Assembly (NCBI GenBank): GCA_030583865.1
Contig: CP129479.1
Location: forward strand, 1,570,819 to 1,634,818
Origin: Thermodesulfobacteriota bacterium
GTDB lineage: Bacteria > Desulfobacterota > GWC2-55-46
Reading direction: 5' to 3'
DNA: 64,000 bases
Part shown: one piece after another, positions 46,998-56,057 of the stretch
Layout: every line of letters begins with the position of its first letter
Numbering within the stretch: position 1 is the first letter of the stretch
Notes under the pieces: model-generated
The model's database searches: none
The model's input: the letters and a program-made list of their open reading frames with translations, nothing else
Told to the model about the DNA's origin: nothing
Translations under genes and position numbers: made by a program

Positions 46998-47564
46998 TTA
47001 ATTCTCCGAAGGCGTCTTTGCGGCCTGCGGCGCGCCAGCTTCGATGGCATCCGGGCCGACATAATTCCTGGTATATTCGATATAGTTCCTGGCCGACCTG
47101 AGTATCCGGGCCTTTTCCTCAGGCTTAAGCTCCCTTACCACCTTTGCGGGCATCCCGAGCACTAGCGACCCTGGCGGCACTTTCGTACCTTCGGTCACGA
47201 GCGCCCCGGCGCCGACGATACAGTCCTCCCCTATCTCGGCCCTGTCGAGTATTATTGCGCCCATGCCGATAAGGCACCTGTCCTTTACGGTGCAGCCGTG
47301 GAGCACCACGCTATGTCCGATGGTGATGTCGCTTCCGATTATTAGCGGGCAGGTGTCCTTGGTGACGTGGAGGGTGGAGTTGTCCTGGACGTTGGTCCTG
47401 TCGCCTATCCTGATGTAGTTGACGTCGCCACGTACCACGGCGTTGAACCAGATGCTCGAGCCCTCGCCTATCCACACGTCCCCTATGACCTGGGCGCTCT
47501 CCTCCACGAATACGCTCTCATGGAGCTTGGGCCATATCCCCTTGTAAGGCTTGAGCATTTCCAA
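46998..47564 (-). CDS. Gamma-carbonic anhydrase/hexapeptide-repeat protein
   Basis: 188 residues of left-handed beta-helix hexapeptide repeats. Likely zinc-ligand His residues are in STLHVTKD, IGHSVVLHGC, following Cam/CaiE/PaaY-type proteins. A C-terminal helix (KAVREL...YIEYTRNYVG) follows. Hydrates CO2, or binds metal, at the cytoplasmic face. Start MEMLKPYKG at 47564 or two codons later. Confidence 0.9.
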   Translation of the reverse strand: MEMLKPYKGIWPKLHESVFVEESAQVIGDVWIGEGSSIWFNAVVRGDVNYIRIGDRTNVQDNSTLHVTKDTCPLIIGSDITIGHSVVLHGCTVKDRCLIGMGAIILDRAEIGEDCIVGAGALVTEGTKVPPGSLVLGMPAKVVRELKPEEKARILRSARNYIEYTRNYVGPDAIEAGAPQAAKTPSEN

Positions 47565-47656
47565 CCCCGCGAAAAATGCCTGGTAAATTCAGATAATATA
47601 CCAAAAAAGACCGTGAACCACAAAGGGAAAATGGAAACCGGCGGCAGTGCCTCTCG

Positions 47657-47816
47657 CAGCTTGCTGAAAAACTCCGTTTTTATTCAGGCTGCTCAAAAAG
47701 CTCCAGATGCGAGGCCTCATTGGACAAGGGAGCGAGGAATGAGGCGTACTTTTCGTGTACGCCGGAGTGTCCAGCGACGAAGACAACGACGCAGATGGAC
47801 TTTTTCAGCAGCCTGC
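47657..47816. repeat. MITE-like repeat family B, extended copy
   Basis: An outer pair GCAGCTTGCTGAAAAACTCC precedes the GGCTGCTCAAAAAGC core; the right end is CTTTTTCAGCAGCCTGCC. The central hairpin GGCGTACTTTTCGTGTACGCC is intact. It lies just downstream of the tilS gene's stop. Confidence 0.88.
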
Positions 47817-47847
47817 CAGGGCACAAACATATCGGTGTTGCCCTGGT

Positions 47848-49236
47848 TCAGGCCGGTATGAACTCTACCCTCAGGGCCTTTGGCGCGCCCTTTTCGACCC
47901 TGTAGAGGCCTGAGCGCCTTAAGCCAGCTACCCAGATTATGTCGTCGCCCGAAAAAACGACCGGCGTCCGGCGCCTCTCTCCTGGCGGGATTTTCATGTC
48001 TATGAAGAGGTCCTTAAGCTTCCTCCGCCCTTTCATGCCGAAGGGCGCGAGCCTGTCTCCGGGGCGCGCCCGCCTCGCGATTAGCGGCCCTGTGGAAAGC
48101 GCCTTCAAATCGAACCAGGCAACGGCCTCGCCTTCCTTAAGGCCCCCTGCACGGGGCTTTTTGAGCTCTGCCCTGAACTCTCCTATGCCCTCGATGACGG
48201 TCCTCCCGGGGACGTTAATAACCGCCTCGAACCCGGCCGCTTCCCGGGCCGCCTCCGCAGTTACGACGACCCTGTCGTAAACGCGCTCCGCCCGTATCCC
48301 GAAGGGGAGCGCTATGGAGGCGTTCGGCTTTTTCCCCTTCGCCATATCCATGAAGGCCTCGACATGGGCGCTCCCGAGCTCGAGCCCCTCTTTCCCGAGG
48401 CTCCTTCCGGCAAGGAGAAAGACCCTGGAGATTATCGCCCCGTGGGCGCTAAGAAGCTTAAGCCTATCGAGCGTTATTGAATGATGGCGCGCCTCGATGC
48501 AGGCGGAGCGAAAAGCCCTTTTCGCAGCCTTCTCAATGTACTCGTCATCGGCCCGAAGGAGAGCGGCCGTCCGCGACAGCGTCTCCCTGATATTTGGGTT
48601 GTATTCCCTTTGGAGCACGGGGATGAGGTCGAGGCGTATGCGGTTTCTCAGGTATTTGCGTTCGAGGTTGGTGGAATCAATGACGAATGAGAGGCCCTCT
48701 GCCGCTGCGTACTCCTCGATCTCCTTCCTGCTTATTGAAAGGAGCGGCCTTATGTACTTATCCCTCTTTGCCGGGATTCCCGCGAGGCCTGAAAGGGATG
48801 CGCCCTTTAGAAGCCGCATGAGTACCGTCTCTGCCTGGTCGTCGAGCGTGTGGCCGAGCGCAATCCTGGCTGCCTCGTTGTCTGCAGCCGCCCGTTCGAG
48901 GAACTCGTACCTCTTCTCCCTTGCGGCCTCCTGCGGCGAGCCGGGAAGCCTCTTGAGCTCCCCGGGCTTCAGTCTCCCGCCCTCGAACCGCAGGCCGAGG
49001 CCCTTCGCGAGCCCCTCTGTAAAAAGGTAGTCCCTCCTTGATTCGCGGCCGCGGAGGCCGTGGTCAAGGTGGGCGACGATTATCTTGAGCTCCATCTCCT
49101 CCCTCATCCTCCAGAGGAGATGGAGCATTACGACCGAATCGGCCCCGCCCGAGACGGCGGCGATTACAACATCGCCAGGCGATAGCATACGGCTGCGCCT
49201 TATATCTTCCCTTACGCGGACGAGAAGGTCTGACAT
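47848..49236 (-). CDS. tilS: tRNA(Ile)-lysidine synthase
   Basis: 462 residues from the ATG at 49236 (MSDLLVRVRED). The PP-loop is VSGGADSVVMLHL near residue 28 and HLDHGLRG follows; a C-terminal substrate-binding domain ends PVVFSGDDIIWVAGLRRS. Modifies C34 of tRNA-Ile(CAU) to lysidine for AUA decoding. The gene stands alone between a family B repeat downstream and a family A repeat upstream. Confidence 0.95.
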   Translation of the reverse strand: MSDLLVRVREDIRRSRMLSPGDVVIAAVSGGADSVVMLHLLWRMREEMELKIIVAHLDHGLRGRESRRDYLFTEGLAKGLGLRFEGGRLKPGELKRLPGSPQEAAREKRYEFLERAAADNEAARIALGHTLDDQAETVLMRLLKGASLSGLAGIPAKRDKYIRPLLSISRKEIEEYAAAEGLSFVIDSTNLERKYLRNRIRLDLIPVLQREYNPNIRETLSRTAALLRADDEYIEKAAKRAFRSACIEARHHSITLDRLKLLSAHGAIISRVFLLAGRSLGKEGLELGSAHVEAFMDMAKGKKPNASIALPFGIRAERVYDRVVVTAEAAREAAGFEAVINVPGRTVIEGIGEFRAELKKPRAGGLKEGEAVAWFDLKALSTGPLIARRARPGDRLAPFGMKGRRKLKDLFIDMKIPPGERRRTPVVFSGDDIIWVAGLRRSGLYRVEKGAPKALRVEFIPA

Positions 49237-49304
49237 CGGAAATATAACCTTTAAAAAGGAATGAAGTGCCTCTTCCGGCATTATGGAATGCCGGAAGCCT
49301 TTTT

Positions 49305-49449
49305 GGCAACCTCTAAAAAACAGATATTTTTCCCCGATTTTCCCGGAAGTCCGGGAATAAAAAGCGGAGCATATATGAATAATATGTGAGCATTTTTATT
49401 CACGGCCTGACACAAAGTCCGGGGAAAAGATCAATTTTCAGAGGTTTCC
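49305..49449. repeat. MITE-like repeat family A
   Basis: Ends GGCAACCTCTAAAAAA and TTTTCAGAGGTTTCC are near-inverted copies, with the full inner palindrome. TTTT flanks it on both sides (49301-49304 and 49450-49453), a possible target duplication. Confidence 0.85.
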
Positions 49450-49597
49450 TTTTGATTATACTTGCATGGAGGGGCTCAAGACAAGGGAATCCCTGAGATA
49501 AATGGAATCGAGCCGGGTATTAAAACCCCGGCTCGACAGGAAAGCTATGCGCTCACGCATAATAAATATTTCAGTGAACTTCTGACCAATTCAAGCG

Positions 49598-49700
49598 TTC
49601 GGCATTGCGAGCGCGTGAGCCAAAGCCGCGAGCGAAACGTAGGGAAATCCGGCGCTTTGGATTGCCTCGTCGTTTCGCTGAGAATCGATCAGAGCTTCTT
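49598..49700. repeat. Family C palindromic repeat
   Basis: GCATTGCGAGCGCGTGAGCC on one side faces TTGGATTGCCTCGTCGTTTC. The 283 bases between the family A copy and the small iron gene also hold a GAGCCGGGTATTAAAACCCC-type hairpin at about 49508-49535 without a T run, and no gene. Confidence 0.5.
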
Positions 49701-49732
49701 TAGTACTCTGAGGATTCGAAAATGGTTTCGCC

Positions 49733-49861
49733 CTACTCCTCCTTATCGCACCCTGTCGAGCAGCCCTGGCAATGGCCCTTCTTTTTCCAGAGCGAGCGGT
49801 AGAGGAGATAAAGCGCTCCGCCTATGATGGCGGCCGCTATGATTATATCCGGAAGTCCCAT
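49733..49861 (-). CDS. FeoB-associated Cys-rich small membrane protein
   Basis: 42 residues, below the usual ORF size limit. One N-terminal helix (LPDIIIAAAIIGGALYLLYR) and a C-terminal Cys motif in HCQGCSTGC. It starts 19 bases after feoB with AGGAGGG upstream. This matches the small FeoB-associated family of anaerobes, thought to help FeoB, possibly by iron contact at the membrane. Confidence 0.9.
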   Translation of the reverse strand: MGLPDIIIAAAIIGGALYLLYRSLWKKKGHCQGCSTGCDKEE

Positions 49862-49880
49862 GACATCCCTCCTTTCGAGG

Positions 49881-52091
49881 CTACCCGAGCCCCAGGAGCC
49901 TGCCGCCCTGGTAGATAATGAACGCCGCGGTCCAGGCGAGCGCGCTCTGGTAGGCGAAGGCTATGCCGAACCACTTCCATGTGCCGAACTCGTGTTTCAT
50001 GGCTATGGCGACCACAACGCATGGCATGTAAAGTAGCACGAAGACCATGAAGGCGTACGCGGTAAGAGGCGTGAACGCGCCCTGCACGACCTTCCGTAAC
50101 GATTCCCCGCTTTCGTCTTCCGCCGATATGCTGGCTATACCTATGGTTGAGAAGACGTTCGTCCCGGCGTCCCTCAACGCCCCGCCGAAAGAGGTGACGA
50201 CCTCGGCAAGGTCCTCGCCGAAGGTGGGCGGCTCGCCCCCGTCCTCCTCCGCGGCCTCCGATATGTATATCTCCCCCATTGTACCGACCACTATCTCCTT
50301 GGCGATAAGGCCGGATATGAGGGACGAGGCCGCCTCCCAGTTGCCGAAGCCGAGCGGCGCAAGCACCGGCGCTACCGCCTGCCCCATCTGCCCGAGATAC
50401 GAGTCCTTCTTCTGCTCGACCCCCCACGGCAGGTTGAGCATGAACCAGATGAGAATCGAGACCGCGAGTATGTAGGTGCCGGCCTTTATGAGGAAGTGCT
50501 TGCCCTTCTCCCACGTGTGTATCACAAGGCTCTTGAAAGAGGGCATCCTGTAGGGCGGAAGCTCCATTATGAAGACCGGCGCCTCCCCCCTGAAAAGGGT
50601 CCTTTTGAAGACCATGCCCGCGAGCACGGCAAGGACTATGCCGAGGACGTAGAGCGACCAGAGGACGGTGCCCGCGCTCGCCGCGAAGAAGACGCCCACG
50701 AAAAGCACGTATACCGGGAGCCTGGCGCCGCAGGACATGAGCGGTATGAGGAGGGCCGTAAGGGCCTTGTCCCTCGGGTTCTCGAGCGTCCTCGTCGCGT
50801 ATATGGCCGGCACGTTGCAGCCGAAGCCCATGAGCATGGGTATGAAGGATTTCCCGTGGAGCCCCATCGAGTGCATGGCCCTGTCCATGACGAACGCGGC
50901 CCTGGCCATGTAGCCGCTCCCCTCGAGGAAGCTTATGAAAAAGAGCATGGCGAATATGACCGGCACGAAGACCAGCACGAAGCCGACACCCGCGATTATG
51001 CCTTCCGTAACGAGCGAGACCGTCCAGTCAGGGGCGGAGACGGCCCCCATGACCGCAGCCGCCCACCGGCTGAACGGCCCAGCCGTCACGCCGTCTATCC
51101 AGTCCACGAAAGGACTGGCGATGTCGAACGTGAGCTTGAACATGACCCACATGGCCGCGAGGAATATAGGGATGCCGAGGATGCGGTTGAGGACTATGGC
51201 GTCTATCTTTTCCGTAAGCTCCCTCTTCCTCGTCTCCGGTTTTTTGAGGACCTCCCGCGAAAGGCCCGCTGCCTGGGCGTATCTCGCGTCGGCCATGAGC
51301 GACTGCATGTCCTCGCCGTGCGCTTTTTTAAGATGCCCGACAACCTCGTCGCCCGCGAGCAGCTGGCCGACGGAAGCCTCTCCCGCCAACACCTCGTCTC
51401 CCTCCAGGAGCTTGAACGCGAGCCAGCGCGCCGGGTACTTCTCCGCAACGCGCGGTGCCGACTCCTGCATCTTGGAGGAGAGCGACTTTACGGCGGCCTC
51501 AATGTCCTCGCCGTAATTGAGCGCGCGGGGCTTGTGCGCTTCGGGGTCCCGGGCCGCTGAAAGGGCCGCATTGAGTAGCTCATCGAGACCTTTTTTCCTG
51601 GTCGCCACGGTCGGGACGACCATGACCCCGAGGAGGCCGCTGAGCTTGGCTATATCGATGGTGATGCCCTTCTTCTCGGCCTCGTCGTAGATATTGAGCG
51701 CTATGACGACCGGGATGCCGAGCTCGAGGAGCTGGACGGTGAGGTAGAGGTTCCTTTCGAGGTTGGTCGCATCGACGACGTTTATTATGACGTCCGGCTT
51801 CTTGTGCACCAGGTAGTCGCGAGCTATTATCTCCTCCTGCGTGTACGGGCTCAGGCTGTAGGTGCCCGGCAGGTCCACGAGCTTCAGGTCCCTGCCCTCG
51901 AAGGAAAATGCGGCCTCCTTCTTCTCCACAGTGACGCCGGGCCAGTTGCCTACGTGGAGCCTCGTGCCGGCTATCGCGTTTATGAGGGTCGATTTGCCGG
52001 AGTTCGGGTTCCCAGCGACCGCGATCGCCACCTTCCTTTCGAGAGAACGCGCACCCGGCGCCCTTTTATCAGCAAGCTCAACAGAGCTCAT
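49881..52091 (-). CDS. feoB: Ferrous iron transporter FeoB
   Basis: 736 residues. N-terminal G domain (AGNPNSGKSTLINA; VDLPGTYSLSP; NVVDATNLERNLYL), then the helical insertion, Gate motifs and the two membrane halves with about ten helices. Imports Fe2+ across the inner membrane. The first gene's end and this start overlap by four bases with feoA. Three Feo genes and a Cys-rich partner form the unit. Confidence 0.98.
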   Translation of the reverse strand: MSSVELADKRAPGARSLERKVAIAVAGNPNSGKSTLINAIAGTRLHVGNWPGVTVEKKEAAFSFEGRDLKLVDLPGTYSLSPYTQEEIIARDYLVHKKPDVIINVVDATNLERNLYLTVQLLELGIPVVIALNIYDEAEKKGITIDIAKLSGLLGVMVVPTVATRKKGLDELLNAALSAARDPEAHKPRALNYGEDIEAAVKSLSSKMQESAPRVAEKYPARWLAFKLLEGDEVLAGEASVGQLLAGDEVVGHLKKAHGEDMQSLMADARYAQAAGLSREVLKKPETRKRELTEKIDAIVLNRILGIPIFLAAMWVMFKLTFDIASPFVDWIDGVTAGPFSRWAAAVMGAVSAPDWTVSLVTEGIIAGVGFVLVFVPVIFAMLFFISFLEGSGYMARAAFVMDRAMHSMGLHGKSFIPMLMGFGCNVPAIYATRTLENPRDKALTALLIPLMSCGARLPVYVLFVGVFFAASAGTVLWSLYVLGIVLAVLAGMVFKRTLFRGEAPVFIMELPPYRMPSFKSLVIHTWEKGKHFLIKAGTYILAVSILIWFMLNLPWGVEQKKDSYLGQMGQAVAPVLAPLGFGNWEAASSLISGLIAKEIVVGTMGEIYISEAAEEDGGEPPTFGEDLAEVVTSFGGALRDAGTNVFSTIGIASISAEDESGESLRKVVQGAFTPLTAYAFMVFVLLYMPCVVVAIAMKHEFGTWKWFGIAFAYQSALAWTAAFIIYQGGRLLGLG

Positions 52092-52315
52092 CTAAGCACC
52101 TCCACGCTTATGCCCTCAGCCTCCCGTTTTCTGAGAGAGAGCTTGTAGCTCTTTATGGTAACCTCTATGGGGTCCCCGAGCGGCGCGACCTTTTCGACCC
52201 TCACTTCCTCGCCGTGGACAACGCCCATGTCCATAAGCCTTCTCTTCAGCGGGCCCGTCACTCCGAGGGAGATTATCCTGCCTTTTTCCCCGGGCTTTAG
52301 CATGGAAAGGTTCAT
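52088..52315 (-). CDS. feoA: FeoA-family SH3-like protein (second copy)
   Basis: 75 residues of SH3-type barrel (MNLSMLKPGEKGRIISLG; KRRLMDMGVVHGEEV; IEVTIKSYKLSLRKREA). Cytosolic partner of FeoB. Follows the first FeoA-like gene with two bases between and overlaps feoB by four. Confidence 0.95.
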   Translation of the reverse strand: MNLSMLKPGEKGRIISLGVTGPLKRRLMDMGVVHGEEVRVEKVAPLGDPIEVTIKSYKLSLRKREAEGISVEVLR

Positions 52316-52317
52316 GG

Positions 52318-52581
52318 CTATATCCTCCTCAGGAATATCTTCATTGCCATGCCTCTGGCGAGCGCTATCCTCGATTCGTCCACCTTTATGAGCATTGGCC
52401 CGCTGCCTTCGTTACGCAGCACCTCAACGACCTTGCCGCTCCTTATGCCCATGTTCTCGGCATGGCAGCGGCTCTTCTCTTTTTCCAGGCATTCCGCCCC
52501 GGCCTGGATTTCGGCTGCGCCGGCCTTTATCTCCAGCACCTCGCCCTTCTCGCCCGACATGAAAAGCCCCAAAGGCATCAT
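52318..52581 (-). CDS. FeoA-like protein (first copy, Cys-containing)
   Basis: 87 residues with the SH3-like FeoA core (GEKGEVLEIKAG; VVEVLRNEGSGPMLIKVD) and an added segment with two Cys (CLEKEKSRCHAENMG). Tandem FeoA copies before FeoB are frequent in anaerobes; the Cys pair may have a metal role, which is unproven. Confidence 0.88.
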   Translation of the reverse strand: MMPLGLFMSGEKGEVLEIKAGAAEIQAGAECLEKEKSRCHAENMGIRSGKVVEVLRNEGSGPMLIKVDESRIALARGMAMKIFLRRI

Positions 52582-52622
52582 GGCTGCCTCCTTCCTTAAT
52601 GCTTATGCCCGGTTTGCGCGGC

Positions 52623-53714
52623 TCAGAACTCGACCGCGAGCTGGACTGTTACAACGTCCCTGTCCCCGGCGTCGTCCGCGAACTCGCCGTGAAGGAACTC
52701 GATTGAAGCCGAAACGTTCTCGAAGAGAGCGTACGAGGCGTCGACCCCGTACTGCCTCTTGGGAAAGCCCGCGAAGTCGTCGCTACCCTCGTACTTGGCC
52801 GCCATCTCGAGCTTATCCGAAATGTCGTAGGCGACCTCGAGATTATAAGCCATTGGCTTGTCTCCACCCGCATTGGCCGAGGCGAGGTCCGCAGGGTCGA
52901 ACCTCTTTACAGCGGAAATTATTTCCGCGCTGACCTGGACCGCGCCCCTTGTGACGCCGGCAAAGACGCCCCATCCTGCGATGGTATCCGCCATGAATGG
53001 AGCGTTTGCGACCGGAAGGCCCGCGTCTGTGTCTGCGATATCGGAAAGGTAAAAGGCGCTGAGGACTATATCGTCATTCGGTGCATACGTAACTGAAAGG
53101 ACATAGTCTCTCACGTCGTCCTCTTCGCCCTGTTCGGCCACCGAGCCCCTGAACGCGCCGGCGGAAAGCCCGAGCGGGCCAGCCGAGTATGAAAGGAGGA
53201 GCGCCGTCTCGTTAGTCTCCCCGAGTTCGAGCGTCAACGGGTCGGATATGAAATGGCTCTCGAACACCCCGAATGGCAGGTACATCTTCCCGGCAGTGAG
53301 GCTCACGCCTTTTGAAAGGTCAATGGTGATAGTGCCCTCGTCGAGCGCAACGGGGTCAGTATCGTCCTCCTCCCAGAGGAAGAGCACGTGCGCCCTGACC
53401 CGCTCGTTTATCTCGGCGTCGACCGCGAGCTCGACGGTTGCGAGCGTTATGTCCGAGGAGTTGCCGTCGACGTAAGCCTCGACCTCCAAAAGACCGCCGA
53501 ACCTGATCCTGTCCGATATCATGGACTTTAGCCCAGGCTCTTTTTTCTCCTCGAGCGTGTGGTACAGTTCTGACTGCGACTTTTCGATCTTGAGGAGCCG
53601 TTCATTCAGGTCGCCCAGCTCGTCGGCGACGGCAAGCTGAGGTGAGAGCGCCAGCACGCCTGGGACAATTATCGTAAGCACAGCTTTAGAGAGTCTATTC
53701 AGGAAAAACCGCAT
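52623..53714 (-). CDS. Porin-like outer-membrane protein (LbtU type)
   Basis: 363 residues from the ATG at 53714 (MRFFLNRLSKAVLTIIV). Signal peptide, then a coiled-coil stretch (ELGDLNERLLKIEKSQSELYH), then a beta-barrel of about 16 strands ending VVTVQLAVEF. This layout resembles the LbtU siderophore-porin family of Legionella. Lies 41 bases upstream of the FeoA/FeoB genes and downstream of a Fur box, so a role in iron uptake is likely but its ligand is unknown. Confidence 0.8.
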   Translation of the reverse strand: MRFFLNRLSKAVLTIIVPGVLALSPQLAVADELGDLNERLLKIEKSQSELYHTLEEKKEPGLKSMISDRIRFGGLLEVEAYVDGNSSDITLATVELAVDAEINERVRAHVLFLWEEDDTDPVALDEGTITIDLSKGVSLTAGKMYLPFGVFESHFISDPLTLELGETNETALLLSYSAGPLGLSAGAFRGSVAEQGEEDDVRDYVLSVTYAPNDDIVLSAFYLSDIADTDAGLPVANAPFMADTIAGWGVFAGVTRGAVQVSAEIISAVKRFDPADLASANAGGDKPMAYNLEVAYDISDKLEMAAKYEGSDDFAGFPKRQYGVDASYALFENVSASIEFLHGEFADDAGDRDVVTVQLAVEF

Positions 53715-53740
53715 TGCAAGCCACCGGAACGGATTATTTT

Positions 53741-53759
53741 GATTCTGAATATCATTTTC
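53741..53759 (-). promoter_or_regulatory. Fur box upstream of the iron operon
   Basis: GAAAATGATATTCAGAATC on the minus strand matches the 19-bp Fur consensus at 15 of 19 positions. It lies 27 bases before the porin start, at a promoter position, and would repress porin-feoA-feoA-feoB when iron is plentiful. Confidence 0.8.
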
Positions 53760-53976
53760 AAAATGCCGTGTCAACAACTTTCTTCAGGGAGGCCGGGGAG
53801 GATGCGCGGACAATCCATGGGGGCGCGCATGCAGGCCGAGTCAAATAGCTGAAAGTATTAAGAAAATTATAGCAGGGTTTTTCCAGGGTGTCTTACAGGA
53901 GAATATTGATGGGACGGCGGAAACGGCGGCCCGGATGGTGCGGGCCGAGGACCGCAGGCGCGGCCCCTCCCCGCCC

Positions 53977-54507
53977 TCAGGGCTTGTTCTTCTCGCTCCG
54001 GAGCATCTGCCTCTGGCGGGCGAAGATGTACTTTATTATCTTGTCGCGGGTGGTGTCGTCTATGTCCGTGTACTTGACGGCCGTTTCAAACCCGTCCGCA
54101 ATGGGGACCGACCTCACGACCTCGCATTTTAGCTTTATGACGTGGGCGTAGGTCGGGAGAAAGGTCTTGAGCACGAGCCTGTCGCCGACCTCGAACTTCT
54201 CCTTGGCCAGGAACCTCAGGCCGCCTCCGCTTATGTTTACTTCCCTCGCCTCAGGCATGTTGAAGCCGTTTTTTTCCGAGAGGTGGTTGAGGAGTATGTT
54301 GAGCTTCTGGTTTATATCGAAAAGAAGCTCGTAAAGCCTCGGGTTCTCCTCGGGCCTGGGCTCTATCTCGTCAAAGAGGAGCTCCCAGTCGAAGACCGTC
54401 TTCTGCTCCTCGGCCCCTTCCCCGAGGGCCTCGTAGTAGACCGGTATGACGTCGCTCGTCCTTACGAACTCCCGCCTGGGGTCCTGTTCCATCTCTTCTT
54501 CGCTCAT
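53977..54507 (-). CDS. PilZ-domain protein
   Basis: 176 residues. The c-di-GMP motifs are RREFVR (RxxxR, residues 12-17) and NISGGGLRF (D/NxSxxG). An N-terminal helical extension precedes the PilZ barrel. Binds c-di-GMP and probably modulates motility or exopolysaccharide. It follows the HD-GYP gene by three bases. Confidence 0.9.
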   Translation of the reverse strand: MSEEEMEQDPRREFVRTSDVIPVYYEALGEGAEEQKTVFDWELLFDEIEPRPEENPRLYELLFDINQKLNILLNHLSEKNGFNMPEAREVNISGGGLRFLAKEKFEVGDRLVLKTFLPTYAHVIKLKCEVVRSVPIADGFETAVKYTDIDDTTRDKIIKYIFARQRQMLRSEKNKP

Positions 54508-54510
54508 GTC

Positions 54511-56040
54511 CTACGCCTTCAGAATTTCGCTTTCGAGGAACGCGCTCACGACTTCCGGATCGAACTGCGTGCCCTTGCACCTCGTTATCTCGTCCCTTGC
54601 CACGTCTATCCCGAGCGCCCGCCTGTAGGGCCTCGTGGAGGTCATGGCGTCGAAGGTGTCGGCGACGCTGAAAATGCGAGCAACGAGCGGTATCTCGCAC
54701 CCGGCAAGCCCCATCGGGTAGCCGTTGCCGTCCCACCTCTCGTGGTGGTAGAGGACGACCGCCTTTTCCGAGGTCAAGAGGTTCAGGGGCCTCAGTATCT
54801 CCTCGCCCCTGACCACGTGGCTCTTCATTACTTCACGCTCCTCGACCGTGAAGTTCCCCGCCTTGAGGAGTATGTCGTCGCGGACCCCTATCTTCCCGAT
54901 GTCGTGCAGGGGGCCCGCGAAGCTAATGCTGTCGATGACGTCCTGGGGGCACCCCATAGCCTTCGCGATCTTGACGGCGTATTGCGTGACCCTGTGAGAA
55001 TGGTCTTTCGTGTAGGTATCGCGGGCGTCCAGTGCGTTCAATAGCGAGTTCATGGCGGCTATGATGCTCAGGAATATGTTCTCGGAAAGGGCTATGTTCT
55101 CGAGCTTGAGCGCAGCCTTGGCCGTGAGGTTCAGAAGGAGCGACAGGGCGTCGTTCGTAAGCTCCTTTCCGCCTGTTTTTCCCGCAAGGCCCAGGATAAC
55201 CACGACTTCCCTGTTGATGACCAGCGGAGCAAGGAGCACCGGCACGGAGCCGAGGCCAGGAAGCAGGCTTCCGAGCGCCCCGCCCCCGGAGGCGAAATAC
55301 GAATAGGACTTCGTGGAGATGACCTCGCGGAACGGGTCGTCATTCGTGCTGAGCTTCATGCCGACTATGGATGGGCCGCTTTCATACCCGGCAGCCCCCC
55401 TGACGACAAGGTCGTTCGTGTCGTGCTCCGCGACGAGCACGAAGGCCCGCTCGGAGTCCGCGATTATCTGCGCGATGTCCATCGTCTTCCGGAAGATGTC
55501 CTCTTTTTCGTTCACATCGTCCAGCGACTCGCTTATCGTGTGGAGTATAGAAAGCTCCTTTATCTTGTCTTCGAGCCTCTTCCTCGCAAGCTCCGGAAGG
55601 GTGCCTATGGCCCTGGTCTTGTCGACAGGCCGGCCGGCGGCCTCGGAGCCCGCGTTCCTCACGGCTTTTCTTACGATAATCTCCAGCTCCTCGGCCTTGA
55701 ACGGCTTTGGCAGGAAATCCACGGCCCCGAATTTGATGGCCTCGACCGCGAGGTCTATGGAGGGGTATCCGGTTATCATGATGACCGGCACCGCCGGGGC
55801 GGACTCCTTCGCCATGCGGAGAAAGTCCATGCCGCCGATACCCGGCATGTTGATGTCCGCCAGGACCGCGTCGAAACGCTCTTGCCTCAGGGCCTTTATC
55901 GCCTCCTCGGCGTCCCCGAAGTCGGATACCTTCCAGCCCCGCCTTGAAAGTATCTCGGAGAGCGCCTCGCGTACGCTCGTTTCGTCGTCGACGAGCATTA
56001 TCCTCAGCTGTTCTATCTGCAACAACCTTGCTGCCTGCAA
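54511..56040 (-). CDS. Response regulator with GAF-like and HD-GYP domains
   Basis: 509 residues from the TTG at 56040, with GGAGGGG eight to ten bases upstream. A receiver domain (IMLVDDETSVREAL; phospho-Asp in VLADINMPGIG; KPF) is followed by a GAF-like segment and an HD-GYP domain with HDIGKIGV and HHERWDGNGYP. HD-GYP enzymes degrade c-di-GMP. The longer frame to 56298 overlaps the upstream response regulator in another frame and is not coding. Confidence 0.93.
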   Translation of the reverse strand: MQAARLLQIEQLRIMLVDDETSVREALSEILSRRGWKVSDFGDAEEAIKALRQERFDAVLADINMPGIGGMDFLRMAKESAPAVPVIMITGYPSIDLAVEAIKFGAVDFLPKPFKAEELEIIVRKAVRNAGSEAAGRPVDKTRAIGTLPELARKRLEDKIKELSILHTISESLDDVNEKEDIFRKTMDIAQIIADSERAFVLVAEHDTNDLVVRGAAGYESGPSIVGMKLSTNDDPFREVISTKSYSYFASGGGALGSLLPGLGSVPVLLAPLVINREVVVILGLAGKTGGKELTNDALSLLLNLTAKAALKLENIALSENIFLSIIAAMNSLLNALDARDTYTKDHSHRVTQYAVKIAKAMGCPQDVIDSISFAGPLHDIGKIGVRDDILLKAGNFTVEEREVMKSHVVRGEEILRPLNLLTSEKAVVLYHHERWDGNGYPMGLAGCEIPLVARIFSVADTFDAMTSTRPYRRALGIDVARDEITRCKGTQFDPEVVSAFLESEILKA

Positions 56041-56057
56041 CTTGAAATCCCCTCCAG

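Noticed and set aside
47589..47786. ORF over family B repeat
   Set aside because: It is created by the repeat itself; similar phantom ORFs appear at other copies.
49508..49535. Terminator after the family A repeat
   Set aside because: A GAGCCGGG...CCCGGCTC hairpin is present but no T run follows on either strand.
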